DNA of 61,572 bases from Confluentibacter flavum. GTDB taxonomy: Bacteria > Bacteroidota > Bacteroidia > Flavobacteriales > Flavobacteriaceae. The notes below the pieces were generated by a model. It searched no databases, was not told the origin of the DNA, and saw only the letters and a list, made by a program, of their open reading frames with translations. How positions within the stretch are numbered: position 1 is the first letter of the stretch; each line of letters begins with the position of its first letter. Below, one piece after another: positions 7,807-16,988 of this stretch. Location of the stretch: positions 1 through 61,572 of the forward strand of contig NZ_PJEO01000040.1 of the NCBI RefSeq assembly GCF_002843175.1. The letters are read 5' to 3'. Made by a program: the position numbers and the translations under genes.

Positions 7807-9732
7807 ATGATTAAATTCTTTACCGTATTCAGTTTTGTATTGGTTTTTAGTTTCAATACAACTTATGCACAAAATTACAGTACCCACCAAGTTAAAGAAG
7901 GTGAAACCATAGAGAGCATTGCTAAGCGTTATTATGTGACACCTTTTGATATTTATGGCTTAAATCCAGAAGTAAAAAAAGGATTGAAAGCTAATACGGT
8001 TTTAATTATTCCTATTTCAAAAGCAGTAAAACCCACCGTAACAACTACCAAAGAACTACAAGGTTTTAAAAACCACAGAACATCTCGTAAGGAAACCTTA
8101 TATGGTATTGCAAAGCAGTATGGTGTTACCGAAGATGAGATAAAAAAGCATAATACATTTTTGTATGCAAATACTTTAAATAAAGGCGATAAACTTCAAA
8201 TACCTGTATTTAAAGAAATGCAAGTAGTAGCGTCCGAAGAACGCACTAAAACATATATGGTTCAGCCTAAAGAGGGTAAATGGCGTATTGCCTATAAGTT
8301 TGGCATTTCTGTTGAGGAACTTGAGACGCTTAATCCTAATATGGGAGAAACACTTCAAGAAGGACAACAAATATATGTTCCGAATATTGAAAAAACAGAT
8401 GAAAAAATTGTAGATGAAAAGTACAGTTATTATGAAGTATTGCCTAAAGAAGGGTTTTACCGATTGAAAATAAAATTAGGGCTAGAACAAGCTGAATTGG
8501 AAGCTTTAAATCCAGGTTTAAAAGAGACTGGTTTAAAGGTTGGGATGGTCTTAAAAATTCCATTTACTACATCCGTAGGTATTGGTAATGAAGGAACCAC
8601 TACTGATTTATCAACGAAAATTAAGGACTCTAAAACAAAGCACATAGCTGTCATGTTACCTTTTAGATTGAATCGGGTTGATTTTGATTCTATTTCTGGG
8701 ACAAAAAACAGCATAAATAAAGACCGTTATTTGCAAGCATCATTAGATTTTCATTCGGGGATTTTAATGGCCATAGATTCATTGAAAAAGTTAGGAGTAT
8801 CACTTAAAGTAGATGTGTATGACACTAGATATGAAGTCAGTGAAGTATCTAAAATCATTCAATCCCATGATTTTAAAAGTGTAGATGCGGTTATTGGTCC
8901 GTTAACGCCCAATTGTTATGAAAAAGTGGCTTCTGAGTTAAGAGCATTTAATGTTCCTGTAATTTCTTTAATTGGATCCAATTTGCAATTAAGGGATAAT
9001 GAATTCCAATCGTTACCTGCAGATGATTTATTAAAAGCCAAGGTTATCAATTACGTGAAAGCTGATACCACAGTTGATAATGTCGTAATTATATCCGATT
9101 CCGAGAATGTGGCAGTTTCCAACGAACTTAAAAGAGAATTTTTTTCTGCGAAACAGGTATTTTCAAGAAAAAATAAAGAAGGTAAAGACAGTTATTTTGT
9201 AACGGTAGAGGATATTAGGGCTCACTTAAAACAAGGTAAAAACTTGGTTTTTTTAGAGACAAAAAATGCTGGGTTTATATCTAACGTGACTAGTTTATTA
9301 AATTCATTGATGCAGAATGGCAATAGGGAAGAAAACAATGAAGGGATAAGAATTGTTTTAACTACAACAAATAAAAATGCGGCTTTTGATGGTGACGATA
9401 TCAACAACAACGAATTATCTGCACTTCATTTTACATTTGCAGCAAACTCAAAAATGTATAACGAAAGTGATAATAATTCCTTTGTAAATGCCTATACCAA
9501 AGTTTATAATATAACGCCTAACAAAAGAGCCACTAGAGGATTTGATTTAACTATGGATGTGGTATTACGTTTGGTAACGTCTGAAGATATGTATCTATCT
9601 GTAAATGAAACGCCTTTAACAGAGTATGTGGAGAATAAATTTGCATACAAAAAGAAACTGATTGGTGGTTATTATAATGATACAGCTTATTTGTTAAAGT
9701 ATCACGATTTGGATATTGTTGAGGTAAAATAA
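7807..9732 (+). CDS. LysM-repeat protein with periplasmic-binding-protein-like domain
   Basis: A 641-residue exported protein. The signal peptide covers residues 1-21 (TTYAQ). Four LysM-type peptidoglycan-binding repeats follow (about 25-70, 88-135, 150-197 and 208-255). The first is clearest, with VKEGETIESIAKRYYVTPFD and LNPEVKKGLKANTVLIIP. From about residue 277 to the end it resembles a type 1 periplasmic binding protein (HIAVMLPFRLN, then AVIGPLTPNCYEKVASEL). Such hybrids are common in Flavobacteriaceae. The ligand is unknown, and a role in cell-wall sensing or turnover is inferred. The DUF3820 gene follows after six bases. Confidence 0.85.
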   Translation: MIKFFTVFSFVLVFSFNTTYAQNYSTHQVKEGETIESIAKRYYVTPFDIYGLNPEVKKGLKANTVLIIPISKAVKPTVTTTKELQGFKNHRTSRKETLYGIAKQYGVTEDEIKKHNTFLYANTLNKGDKLQIPVFKEMQVVASEERTKTYMVQPKEGKWRIAYKFGISVEELETLNPNMGETLQEGQQIYVPNIEKTDEKIVDEKYSYYEVLPKEGFYRLKIKLGLEQAELEALNPGLKETGLKVGMVLKIPFTTSVGIGNEGTTTDLSTKIKDSKTKHIAVMLPFRLNRVDFDSISGTKNSINKDRYLQASLDFHSGILMAIDSLKKLGVSLKVDVYDTRYEVSEVSKIIQSHDFKSVDAVIGPLTPNCYEKVASELRAFNVPVISLIGSNLQLRDNEFQSLPADDLLKAKVINYVKADTTVDNVVIISDSENVAVSNELKREFFSAKQVFSRKNKEGKDSYFVTVEDIRAHLKQGKNLVFLETKNAGFISNVTSLLNSLMQNGNREENNEGIRIVLTTTNKNAAFDGDDINNNELSALHFTFAANSKMYNESDNNSFVNAYTKVYNITPNKRATRGFDLTMDVVLRLVTSEDMYLSVNETPLTEYVENKFAYKKKLIGGYYNDTAYLLKYHDLDIVEVK

Positions 9733-9738
9733 TAACTA

Positions 9739-9966
9739 TTGATACCCGATAAAAACGTTTTAATAGAACTAGCGCATACCAAAATGCCTTTTGGTAAATA
9801 CAAAGACCATTATTTAATAGACTTGCCCGAATATTATGTGGTTTGGTACCACAGTAAAGGTTTCCCAAAAGGAAAGTTGGGCGATATGCTCAGGCAGATA
9901 TATGAAATAAAACTTAATGGTCTGGAAGAATTGATTAGGACTATTAAAAAGCAGTATCCTAAATAA
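9739..9966 (+). CDS. DUF3820 family protein (TTG start)
   Basis: A 75-residue cytoplasmic protein matching DUF3820: TKMPFGKYKDHYLIDLPEYY, then GFPKGKLGDML and EIKLNGLEEL. The family is sometimes labelled a putative quorum-sensing-regulated virulence factor, but its biochemical role is not established. The start is TTG. An in-frame stop at 9733-9735 excludes anything further upstream, and the first ATG (9784) would remove conserved residues. It follows the LysM gene by six bases and is probably in the same transcript. Confidence 0.8.
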   Translation: MIPDKNVLIELAHTKMPFGKYKDHYLIDLPEYYVVWYHSKGFPKGKLGDMLRQIYEIKLNGLEELIRTIKKQYPK

Positions 9967-10036
9967 GGTTTTTTAGAGGTTGTTTAAGGTTGTCCGATAA
10001 CGTTTCAATATGGTGTTAGTTTATTTTTTTGGGCAA

Positions 10037-10768
10037 TTACCCTTTGATTACTATTTTTAAGAACAGTTGAACAGTTTCAGATTTCCCTATAGGTTCTAAT
10101 AATAATATAAAAAGATTAACTCCTAAAGCGATGTAAGTATCGGGATGTTTCAGCTTGCCGTATTTCCAGGCCCCAAGATATAGCATTCCTATAATCAGGA
10201 TTTGTGTAAAGTAAATGGGAAGCATAATATCAATTTCTGGCCAATCGTTACTATTTATGTCCACATATACGTTTTGTATTCCACGAGCAAGGGCTGGCAT
10301 CATAATGATGAATACAGTGGAAATTAGCCACCAAGCATGATTTTCGATTTCTTTTCTGTGTAGGATGCTTTTAATTACCGCATATCCGAAAGCTGACATC
10401 ATTACAATTTCTACAGCAGCCACACCAAAAAAGAACCATGGTTCGAATGGTCCAAATTGAACTGGACTAGCCAAAGACCTTTCAGTTGTCTCTATATCTC
10501 TGTGCATCATACTCAAAGCAGTTAAGCAAACACCGCCCGCCAAGAACATGCCTATTATCCCATTGGTTCTATGCTTGGATATCTGTCCATGAGTAGCAAA
10601 ATATGGTTGAATGATTAGATAAATATACCAAATCGTACCCGTCCAATAATGTATATGAACAGACCATGCATTATCAGTAAAGTCACCCCAATAATTTCTA
10701 AAAATGCCAAATTGCATAAACAGCATGGGGACGAACATCCATAAGTAAAGTGTTTTGTAGTTGTTCAT
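10037..10768 (-). CDS. Multi-pass membrane protein of unknown function
   Basis: A 243-residue protein with about seven hydrophobic segments (for example 8-22, 45-58, 71-86, 110-128, 145-160 and 180-198). Histidines sit at regular places near membrane edges: HIHYWTGTIWY, YFATHGQISKHRTNG and SMMHRDIE. This pattern resembles DUF2306-type heme-associated or redox membrane proteins, but I cannot assign a family confidently. It is followed on the same strand by no close partner. The exported deiminase gene upstream ends about 100 bases away. Confidence 0.6.
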   Translation of the reverse strand: MNNYKTLYLWMFVPMLFMQFGIFRNYWGDFTDNAWSVHIHYWTGTIWYIYLIIQPYFATHGQISKHRTNGIIGMFLAGGVCLTALSMMHRDIETTERSLASPVQFGPFEPWFFFGVAAVEIVMMSAFGYAVIKSILHRKEIENHAWWLISTVFIIMMPALARGIQNVYVDINSNDWPEIDIMLPIYFTQILIIGMLYLGAWKYGKLKHPDTYIALGVNLFILLLEPIGKSETVQLFLKIVIKG

Positions 10769-10865
10769 TTTGCTTTCCTAAAACTTTTAAATAAATCAAT
10801 GTTCACTTAAATTTAAGATAGCAGAAAAATTTTATAAAATCAAGTGTTATTAACTGATATTCAAT

Positions 10866-12224
10866 TTAATGAAGTACAAATTTTTCAGGCATTTTATGTA
10901 AAGGTTCCTGTAGTGTAATGCAGTGTATGCCTCCACCTAAACGGTTCAGTGGCAAGGCATCAATCCAAACTTGTTCTAGGTTAGGAAATACGTCTTTGAA
11001 TATGGCTTTTACTTTTGCTTCATAGGTTGCCGATGTCCCATGATTGGTATAATACGCGTTTATAATAACACCATTTGACACTAAAAAATTAAGATAGGAG
11101 ACTGATGCCACTCGGGTTACTTTTTCCCCTATAGTCCTAACGTCGTCTGGAGCAAGCCTATTGGCTTCCAGTTTATCATATTCCATATTGCCGGCTTTCT
11201 CTACAATTTCCGCAGTCCATTCAATCACAGTAGGCAAGGGTACTTTAATAATTCTAAATGGTTTGCCATCTTTGTCGGTAGCGTCTTTTAGTATGTTATA
11301 GTTTTCTAGCATCCTTTCATAATTTATTCTATTTAAAGGATGTTTGTTAATATCTTCTTCATCCACCCAAGCCAATAAAATGGTATTGGCATCCGCAAAC
11401 CTGACAAACTCATCGGTATGTCCGCCTGTTCCTAAAGACACATAGTCGTTGTTTGGGATGAAGGACCTAGTGTCATCTACAGTTCCATTCTTTAACCAGA
11501 TCACTTTTTTTATATTCATAATCCTCAGGTATTCTTGCTCTATGTCTTCCTTGGTCCAATCTGGGTTACGTTGCAAAGTGACTTGTTCGGATTGCAGTAA
11601 AATACCTTTGCCATTAATTTCTAGTGAGCCACCTTCCATTACCAATTCCGATTTTATTCGTCTTGCTCTCATGAGACCAGCCATTTCTTTATCCGCATTA
11701 CTAAACAGATTTTCTTTAGAATTCATTTTCATGGCCAAAAAGTAAAGCGCTAATTGGGGTCTGGTACTAAGCAACCAATCATAATAACCATAATTGCTCC
11801 AATTAAAATCTACTGCAGCAATATCTTTGTCATCGTTTACCAAAAATTGGGCGCCATTATCCCGAAGCCAAAGCCTTGCTCCTGGAAGTATCAGGAATTG
11901 TATGATACTAACATCTATCCCCATTTTATTCAGAGTTACTTTGGCAGATTTTTGAATTTGGGCTGTTGGAGTCGCGATTTTTATGGGTACCCTCCCTGAA
12001 AGGCCTTTTATAATATTTCCGATTGTTGCTTGTACTGTGGCATCTTCTTCTTCCCAGCTAAGCCATACGGCCTGATGCTGTTCAAATTCTGCTGGAAAAC
12101 GAAAGTCATTGCCTTTGTTTTGTGAGATTGAATTATTTGTGAATAGTATTAGGGCTATTAAAAACAAAGTAAAACTATGTCTGGATAATGACTTCTGTCC
12201 GAAAAAGAATGTTGCTGTAGGCAT
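10866..12224 (-). CDS. Exported agmatine deiminase / peptidylarginine deiminase family protein
   Basis: A 452-residue member of the Porphyromonas-type PAD/agmatine deiminase family, which hydrolyses guanidino groups to ureido groups and ammonia. Visible motifs are AVWLSWEEED, LWLRDNGAQF (substrate-binding region), VMEGGSLEINGKG, GTGGHTDEFVRF (catalytic His/Asp region) and LGGGIHCIT with the nucleophile C435. Residues 1 to about 34 are hydrophobic and look like a signal peptide, so the enzyme is probably exported, unlike classical cytoplasmic agmatine deiminases. The substrate, free agmatine or a peptidyl arginine, cannot be decided from sequence. Confidence 0.85.
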   Translation of the reverse strand: MPTATFFFGQKSLSRHSFTLFLIALILFTNNSISQNKGNDFRFPAEFEQHQAVWLSWEEEDATVQATIGNIIKGLSGRVPIKIATPTAQIQKSAKVTLNKMGIDVSIIQFLILPGARLWLRDNGAQFLVNDDKDIAAVDFNWSNYGYYDWLLSTRPQLALYFLAMKMNSKENLFSNADKEMAGLMRARRIKSELVMEGGSLEINGKGILLQSEQVTLQRNPDWTKEDIEQEYLRIMNIKKVIWLKNGTVDDTRSFIPNNDYVSLGTGGHTDEFVRFADANTILLAWVDEEDINKHPLNRINYERMLENYNILKDATDKDGKPFRIIKVPLPTVIEWTAEIVEKAGNMEYDKLEANRLAPDDVRTIGEKVTRVASVSYLNFLVSNGVIINAYYTNHGTSATYEAKVKAIFKDVFPNLEQVWIDALPLNRLGGGIHCITLQEPLHKMPEKFVLH

Positions 12225-12385
12225 AACGAAGTCCTAATGATTTGGTTATAAGAATTTTCACAAAAATAGTTGAAAATTTTACTGCAAAAAATCATTTAAC
12301 AATACTTTATCTTAAATCAGTTTATTGTTAATAAGAACCATTTAAATAACTAAAAAACTATTCGGTAATAACTGTTTTAATTTTG

Positions 12386-12393
12386 TAAATTTG
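12386..12393 (+). promoter_or_regulatory. -7 promoter box for pyrG
   Basis: TAAATTTG matches TAnnTTTG and ends 20 bases before the pyrG ATG. The short leader CCTGCGTTTATAAGCGCAAC contains GCG and CGC arms but no clear attenuator. Confidence 0.6.
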
Positions 12394-12413
12394 CCTGCGT
12401 TTATAAGCGCAAC

Positions 12414-14054
12414 ATGACAAATAAAGCAAAATACATATTTGTAACCGGTGGGGTTACGTCTTCTCTAGGTAAAGGTATCATAGCCGCATCTCTGGCTAAA
12501 TTACTTCAGGCTCAAGGCTATAGAGTAACTATACAAAAACTAGATCCCTATATAAATGTAGATCCAGGAACATTAAATCCTTATGAACATGGGGAGTGTT
12601 ATGTTACGGAAGATGGCGCAGAAACAGACTTAGACTTAGGGCATTATGAACGATTTTTGAATGTGCCAACCAGCCAAGCAAACAATGTAACCACTGGGCG
12701 TATTTACCAAAGTGTTATTGAAAAAGAGCGTCGTGGTGAGTTTTTAGGCAAAACGGTACAGGTAGTTCCCCATATTACAGACGAAATTAAACATCGCATT
12801 CAAATTCTTGGCAAATCTGGGGATTATGATATTATTATTACAGAAATAGGCGGAACGGTGGGTGATATTGAGTCATTGCCATACATAGAGGCTGTTCGTC
12901 AATTGCGATGGGATTTAGGGGAAAATAATGGTATTGTTATTCATTTAACCTTAGTGCCATATTTATCTGCAGCGGGCGAATTGAAAACAAAACCAACACA
13001 GCACAGTGTTAAAACACTTATGGAAAGCGGTGTAATGGCCGATATTTTGGTTTGTAGAACAGAACATCATTTACCAAATGAATTACGCAAAAAACTGGCA
13101 TTATTTTGTAATGTTAGGGAAGAAGCAGTGATTCAATCTATTGATGCATCTACCATTTACGATGTGCCTAATTTAATGCTTAAAGAAGGTCTTGATAAAG
13201 TGGTTTTGAAAAAATTGGGATTACAATCCAGTGTTCCAGATATTACCAAGTGGAATCAATTTTTATTTAAACATAAAAACCCCAAAACTGAAGTCACCAT
13301 TGGTCTTATTGGTAAATATGTAGAATTGCAAGATTCATACAAATCCATATTGGAATCCTTTATACATGCTGGGGCAGAAAATGAAGTGAAGGTGAATATA
13401 GAATCCATTCATTCTGAATATTTAAATGACGATAACATCAAATTAAAGTTATGCCATTTAGATGGTGTTTTGGTGGCTCCAGGTTTTGGAGAGCGTGGTA
13501 TTGAAGGGAAAATTACTGCTGTAAAATTTGTGCGTGAACATAACGTGCCATTTTTAGGAGTATGTTTAGGGATGCAAATGGCGGTTATTGAATTTGCAAG
13601 ACACGTTGTGGGTATCTCAAATGCCAATTCAACAGAAATGGATCCCAATACCCCAAACCCCATTATAGATTTAATGGAAGATCAAAAAACAATCACTCGC
13701 AAAGGTGGTACGATGAGATTGGGTGCTTGGGATTGTGAATTGAAAAGCAATAGTTTGGCAAGCAAAATCTATAAAACGGACATTATAAGAGAGCGTCACA
13801 GGCATAGATATGAATTCAATAGTGCATACAAAGCACAAATGGAAGCGGCCGGTATGATGGCTACAGGATTTAATCCTGATACAAAATTGGTTGAAATTGT
13901 CGAGATTCCTAGTCACCCATGGTTTGTTGGCGTTCAATACCATCCAGAATATAAAAGTACCGTTGCCAGTCCACATCCACTTTTCGTGGCGTTCGTTAAG
14001 GCATCATTAACGCATAAAAAAAGTAAAAAAGATGCCAAGGTGTCACAACATTAA
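12414..14054 (+). CDS. pyrG: CTP synthase
   Basis: A 546-residue enzyme aminating UTP to CTP with glutamine and ATP. The N-terminal synthetase domain starts KYIFVTGGVTSSLGKGI (P-loop) and contains DPYINVDPGTLNPYEHGE. The C-terminal class I amidotransferase domain has its nucleophile C384 in FLGVCLGMQ and H510/E512 in YHPEY. The length is normal for the family. It begins a plus-strand run with yidC, 78 bases downstream. The basic tail (KKSKKDAKV) is usual in Bacteroidota. Confidence 0.97.
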   Translation: MTNKAKYIFVTGGVTSSLGKGIIAASLAKLLQAQGYRVTIQKLDPYINVDPGTLNPYEHGECYVTEDGAETDLDLGHYERFLNVPTSQANNVTTGRIYQSVIEKERRGEFLGKTVQVVPHITDEIKHRIQILGKSGDYDIIITEIGGTVGDIESLPYIEAVRQLRWDLGENNGIVIHLTLVPYLSAAGELKTKPTQHSVKTLMESGVMADILVCRTEHHLPNELRKKLALFCNVREEAVIQSIDASTIYDVPNLMLKEGLDKVVLKKLGLQSSVPDITKWNQFLFKHKNPKTEVTIGLIGKYVELQDSYKSILESFIHAGAENEVKVNIESIHSEYLNDDNIKLKLCHLDGVLVAPGFGERGIEGKITAVKFVREHNVPFLGVCLGMQMAVIEFARHVVGISNANSTEMDPNTPNPIIDLMEDQKTITRKGGTMRLGAWDCELKSNSLASKIYKTDIIRERHRHRYEFNSAYKAQMEAAGMMATGFNPDTKLVEIVEIPSHPWFVGVQYHPEYKSTVASPHPLFVAFVKASLTHKKSKKDAKVSQH

Positions 14055-14132
14055 TTTTGGATAACTTATTGCTTAGCTATTTATCATTCCGTTAAAAGCG
14101 GACATTTTTTAAGAGATACTATTTAAGACTAC

Positions 14133-16028
14133 ATGGAAGAAAAAAAATTAGATATTAATTCGATATTGGGATTTGTCCTGATTTTCGGAATATTAATGTA
14201 CATGCTTTGGCAAAATCAACCAACGCCAGAAGAACTAGAAGCTCAAGAAAAAGCAAAGCAAGAACAGGTTGAAGCAGAAAAGAAAGCAAAAAATACAGAG
14301 CAAACCAAAGTCACAACTACTGAAGATTTTTCAACTCAAGGTGCTACAGATTCTCTTAAACTAGTAGGATTAAAGAATAAATTTGGCGCTTTTGCTTATT
14401 CAGCAGCTCAGGCCAGTGTAGAAGAAACGGTTGTAGAAAGTGATTTATTGGCTTTAAAATTCAATAATAAAGGTGGTTATCTTTCAGAAGTAAAGCTTAA
14501 GAATTATGTTGACTTCAAAGGTAATCCAATTTATTTGGTAAAAGACAATAATGCCTCTTTCAATATTAATTTTGGAACGACTGATAGCAGAATTCTTAAT
14601 ACTAAGGATTTAAACTTTCATCCAACAGTCACTAAAAATGGGGGCAACACAGTTGTTTCCATGAAACTTAAAGTGTCTGAAAGTAAATTTTTAGAGTATC
14701 GTTACGAGTTGAAAGAAGGTGATTATATGATGGATTTCACCATTCGTTCACAAGGTTTAAGTGATGTTATCAATGGTTCTCAACCCATTAATTTAGACTG
14801 GGATTTAAAAGCATATCGTCATGCTAAAAGTGTGTCATACGAGAATAGATATACAGAAGTTGTTTTTGAATATGAGGATGGTAAAGATGATTATCTTGGG
14901 CAACAAGAAGAGACAGATGATGTTGCTGAGGGGTTAACGTACATAGCTTTTAAACAGCACTTTTTTACCTCTGTATTGTTGGCAGATTCACCTTTTAAAA
15001 CATCAAAATTAGTATCTAAAAATCTGGTAAAAGATGATACTATTGATACCTTATACACCAAAGCCTTTGCTGTTACACTGCCTTTAGAACTTACTGGAGG
15101 CGAGATAAACAAATCAATGGATTGGTATTACGGACCAAGCGACTATAAAATTTTAAATAAATACGATAGAAATTTAGATGAAATTGTACCACTAGGTTGG
15201 GGTATTTTTGGTTGGATAAACAAATATCTGTTCATTCCGTTTTTTGCATTCTTGGGAGGCTTTTTACCTTACGGAATTGCCATTATTGTAATGACCATTG
15301 CCATCAAGTTATTAATGTCTTTTGTTCAGTATAAGCAGTTCTTGTCTCAGGCCAAGATGAAAATTCTAAAACCGGAATTGGATGCTATACGCGAGAAACA
15401 CAAAGACAATAAAATGAAAGCGCAACAAGAAACCCTGGCATTACAAACCAAGGCAGGGGCAAGCCCCATGGCAGGTTGTATGCCAGCTTTAATACAATTG
15501 CCTGTGTTTTATGCACTATTTCAATTTTTCCCTTCGGCGTTCGATTTACGTCAAAAAAGTTTCCTTTGGGTAGAAGATTTATCGTCTTATGATACCATTG
15601 CTAGTTTACCGTTCAATATCCCATTTTATGGTGACCATGTTAGTTTGTTCCCCATATTAGCGTCATTTGCCATTTTCTTCTATATGAAATTGACCACGGG
15701 GGACCAAATGATGTCCCAACCAACACAGGAAGGCATGCCAGATATGGCGAAAATGATGAAGTATATGATGTATCTCTCACCAGTTATGATGTTGTTTTTC
15801 TTTAATAACTATGCATCAGGGCTGAGTTTGTATTATTTTATTTCGAATGTCATTAGTATAGGTATCATCTTGGTTATTAAAAATTATATTCTTGATGAGG
15901 ATAAAATCCATGCTCAAATTCAAGAGAATAAGAAGAAGCCTAAAAAGGAAAATCGTTTTCAAAAGAAAATGGCTGAAATGATGGAGCAGGCAGAAAAGCA
16001 AAAGCAACTTCAACAAAAGAAAAAATAA
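14133..16028 (+). CDS. yidC: Membrane protein insertase YidC
   Basis: A 631-residue inner-membrane insertase. It has an N-terminal anchor (residues about 8-24), a large periplasmic beta-sandwich domain (about 80-350) and the conserved 60KD_IMP core from about 360 to 590 with five membrane segments, including PLGWGIFGWINKYLFIPFF and PMAGCMPALIQLPVFYALFQ. The C-terminus is very basic (KKPKKENRFQKKMAEMMEQ), which fits ribosome contact. It follows pyrG, an arrangement typical of Flavobacteriaceae, and ends at a strong terminator. Confidence 0.96.
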   Translation: MEEKKLDINSILGFVLIFGILMYMLWQNQPTPEELEAQEKAKQEQVEAEKKAKNTEQTKVTTTEDFSTQGATDSLKLVGLKNKFGAFAYSAAQASVEETVVESDLLALKFNNKGGYLSEVKLKNYVDFKGNPIYLVKDNNASFNINFGTTDSRILNTKDLNFHPTVTKNGGNTVVSMKLKVSESKFLEYRYELKEGDYMMDFTIRSQGLSDVINGSQPINLDWDLKAYRHAKSVSYENRYTEVVFEYEDGKDDYLGQQEETDDVAEGLTYIAFKQHFFTSVLLADSPFKTSKLVSKNLVKDDTIDTLYTKAFAVTLPLELTGGEINKSMDWYYGPSDYKILNKYDRNLDEIVPLGWGIFGWINKYLFIPFFAFLGGFLPYGIAIIVMTIAIKLLMSFVQYKQFLSQAKMKILKPELDAIREKHKDNKMKAQQETLALQTKAGASPMAGCMPALIQLPVFYALFQFFPSAFDLRQKSFLWVEDLSSYDTIASLPFNIPFYGDHVSLFPILASFAIFFYMKLTTGDQMMSQPTQEGMPDMAKMMKYMMYLSPVMMLFFFNNYASGLSLYYFISNVISIGIILVIKNYILDEDKIHAQIQENKKKPKKENRFQKKMAEMMEQAEKQKQLQQKKK

Positions 16029-16051
16029 TTTATAGTAACTATTAAATTAAT

Positions 16052-16085
16052 TATAAGCTGTCAAAATATTTTGGCAGCTTATTTG
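16052..16085 (+). terminator. Terminator hairpin after yidC
   Basis: ATAAGCTGTCAAAA pairs with TTTTGGCAGCTTAT across AT with one G-T pair, followed by TTTG. The gap here carries no other feature. Confidence 0.7.
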
Positions 16086-16114
16086 TTATATATATCAGAC
16101 ATTACTTTCTAAAT

Positions 16115-16789
16115 ATGAAATACATAGTTACCTATATATTACTAATATTGGTTTTTTCGGTTTCCGCACAAACGATTAATCAGTTGGATGAAAACGGCAA
16201 GCAACATGGTGTTTGGAAAAAGAATTTTGATGGTACAAATATTCTAAGGTTTGAAGGTGAATTTCATCATGGGAAAGAAATAGGCTTATTTAGGTTTTAT
16301 CAAAACATTAATGGTAAGGCTGTTTTAGCTGCAACGAGGGAATTTTTGGAACCTGGAACAAAAGCTAATGTGACCTTTTTTGCTTCTACCGGAAAGTTAA
16401 TAAGCGAAGGACAAATGAATGGTAAAACGTATGTTGGTGAGTGGAAATATTATCAAAAGGATTCAAACAAATTACTGACTTTAGAACATTTTGATGACAG
16501 TGGAAATTTAACTGGTGAACGTTTTATTTATTACACTACAGGACAAGTATCTCAAAAAGAAAACTACAAAAAAGGGAAACTTGACGGCATATCGGTTTGG
16601 TATTCAGAAGATAATGTGGTTATTAAAGAATACACGTATGTTGATGGGGTGTTGCATGGACCTTCCAAATTTTATGATCCAAAAGGACAATTGATAGCAG
16701 AGGGTTTTTATAAAAAAGACCAAAAGGATGGCATTTGGAAATATTATGAAAATGGTAAACTTATAAAAGAAAAAAAGACTTCCAATTAA
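16115..16789 (+). CDS. Exported MORN-repeat (YwqK-like) protein
   Basis: A 224-residue protein with a signal peptide (1-18, FSVSAQ). It is made of repeated GxW/F-x-x-Y-x-x-x-G units typical of MORN/YwqK proteins: GVWKKNFDGTN, GEWKYYQKDSN, GISVWYSEDN, GPSKFYDPKGQLIAEG and GIWKYYENGKL. In databases this family is often called 'toxin-antitoxin system YwqK family antitoxin'. No toxin partner is present here, so that name should not be read as function. Similar proteins in Bacteroidota are thought to be cell-surface or periplasmic scaffolds. Confidence 0.75.
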   Translation: MKYIVTYILLILVFSVSAQTINQLDENGKQHGVWKKNFDGTNILRFEGEFHHGKEIGLFRFYQNINGKAVLAATREFLEPGTKANVTFFASTGKLISEGQMNGKTYVGEWKYYQKDSNKLLTLEHFDDSGNLTGERFIYYTTGQVSQKENYKKGKLDGISVWYSEDNVVIKEYTYVDGVLHGPSKFYDPKGQLIAEGFYKKDQKDGIWKYYENGKLIKEKKTSN

Positions 16790-16867
16790 AAACATTTTTA
16801 CTGGAATCATTACGATAGATAGTAGAGCGCTATGCTTTTCAACTATGGAATTGATTTTAAATATATG

Positions 16868-16875
16868 TATCTTTG
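16868..16875 (+). promoter_or_regulatory. -7 promoter box upstream of the mnmA leader
   Basis: TATCTTTG matches TAnnTTTG. If used, transcription starts near 16880, so the whole 96-bp unit C (16893-16988) would lie in the 5' untranslated region of mnmA. Confidence 0.55.
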
Positions 16876-16892
16876 TAGCCTAATTTTGGATT

Positions 16893-16988
16893 ATGAAATC
16901 GCCACTAACAACAAGTTTTTTGCAAAATAACACCCACAAAAATAAGGCGATACCATATGGCCTTAAAAAAAACAATAGATAGTTACAT
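16893..16988 (+). repeat. 96-bp leader repeat, unit C, ending at the mnmA start codon
   Basis: The unit starts ATGAAATCGCC at 16893 and ends GTTACAT directly before the mnmA ATGAAACG. It is 96 nt, the same length as units A and B at 2.5 kb. Its frame reads MKSPLTTSFLQNN... for 29 codons, then TAG, then six bases to mnmA, in the same frame. A leader peptide with translational coupling is one reading. A dispersed DNA repeat is the other. Confidence 0.75.

Noticed and set aside
16115-16789. Toxin-antitoxin locus suggested by the YwqK family name
   Set aside because: No toxin-like gene is adjacent, and the protein is an exported MORN-repeat protein.
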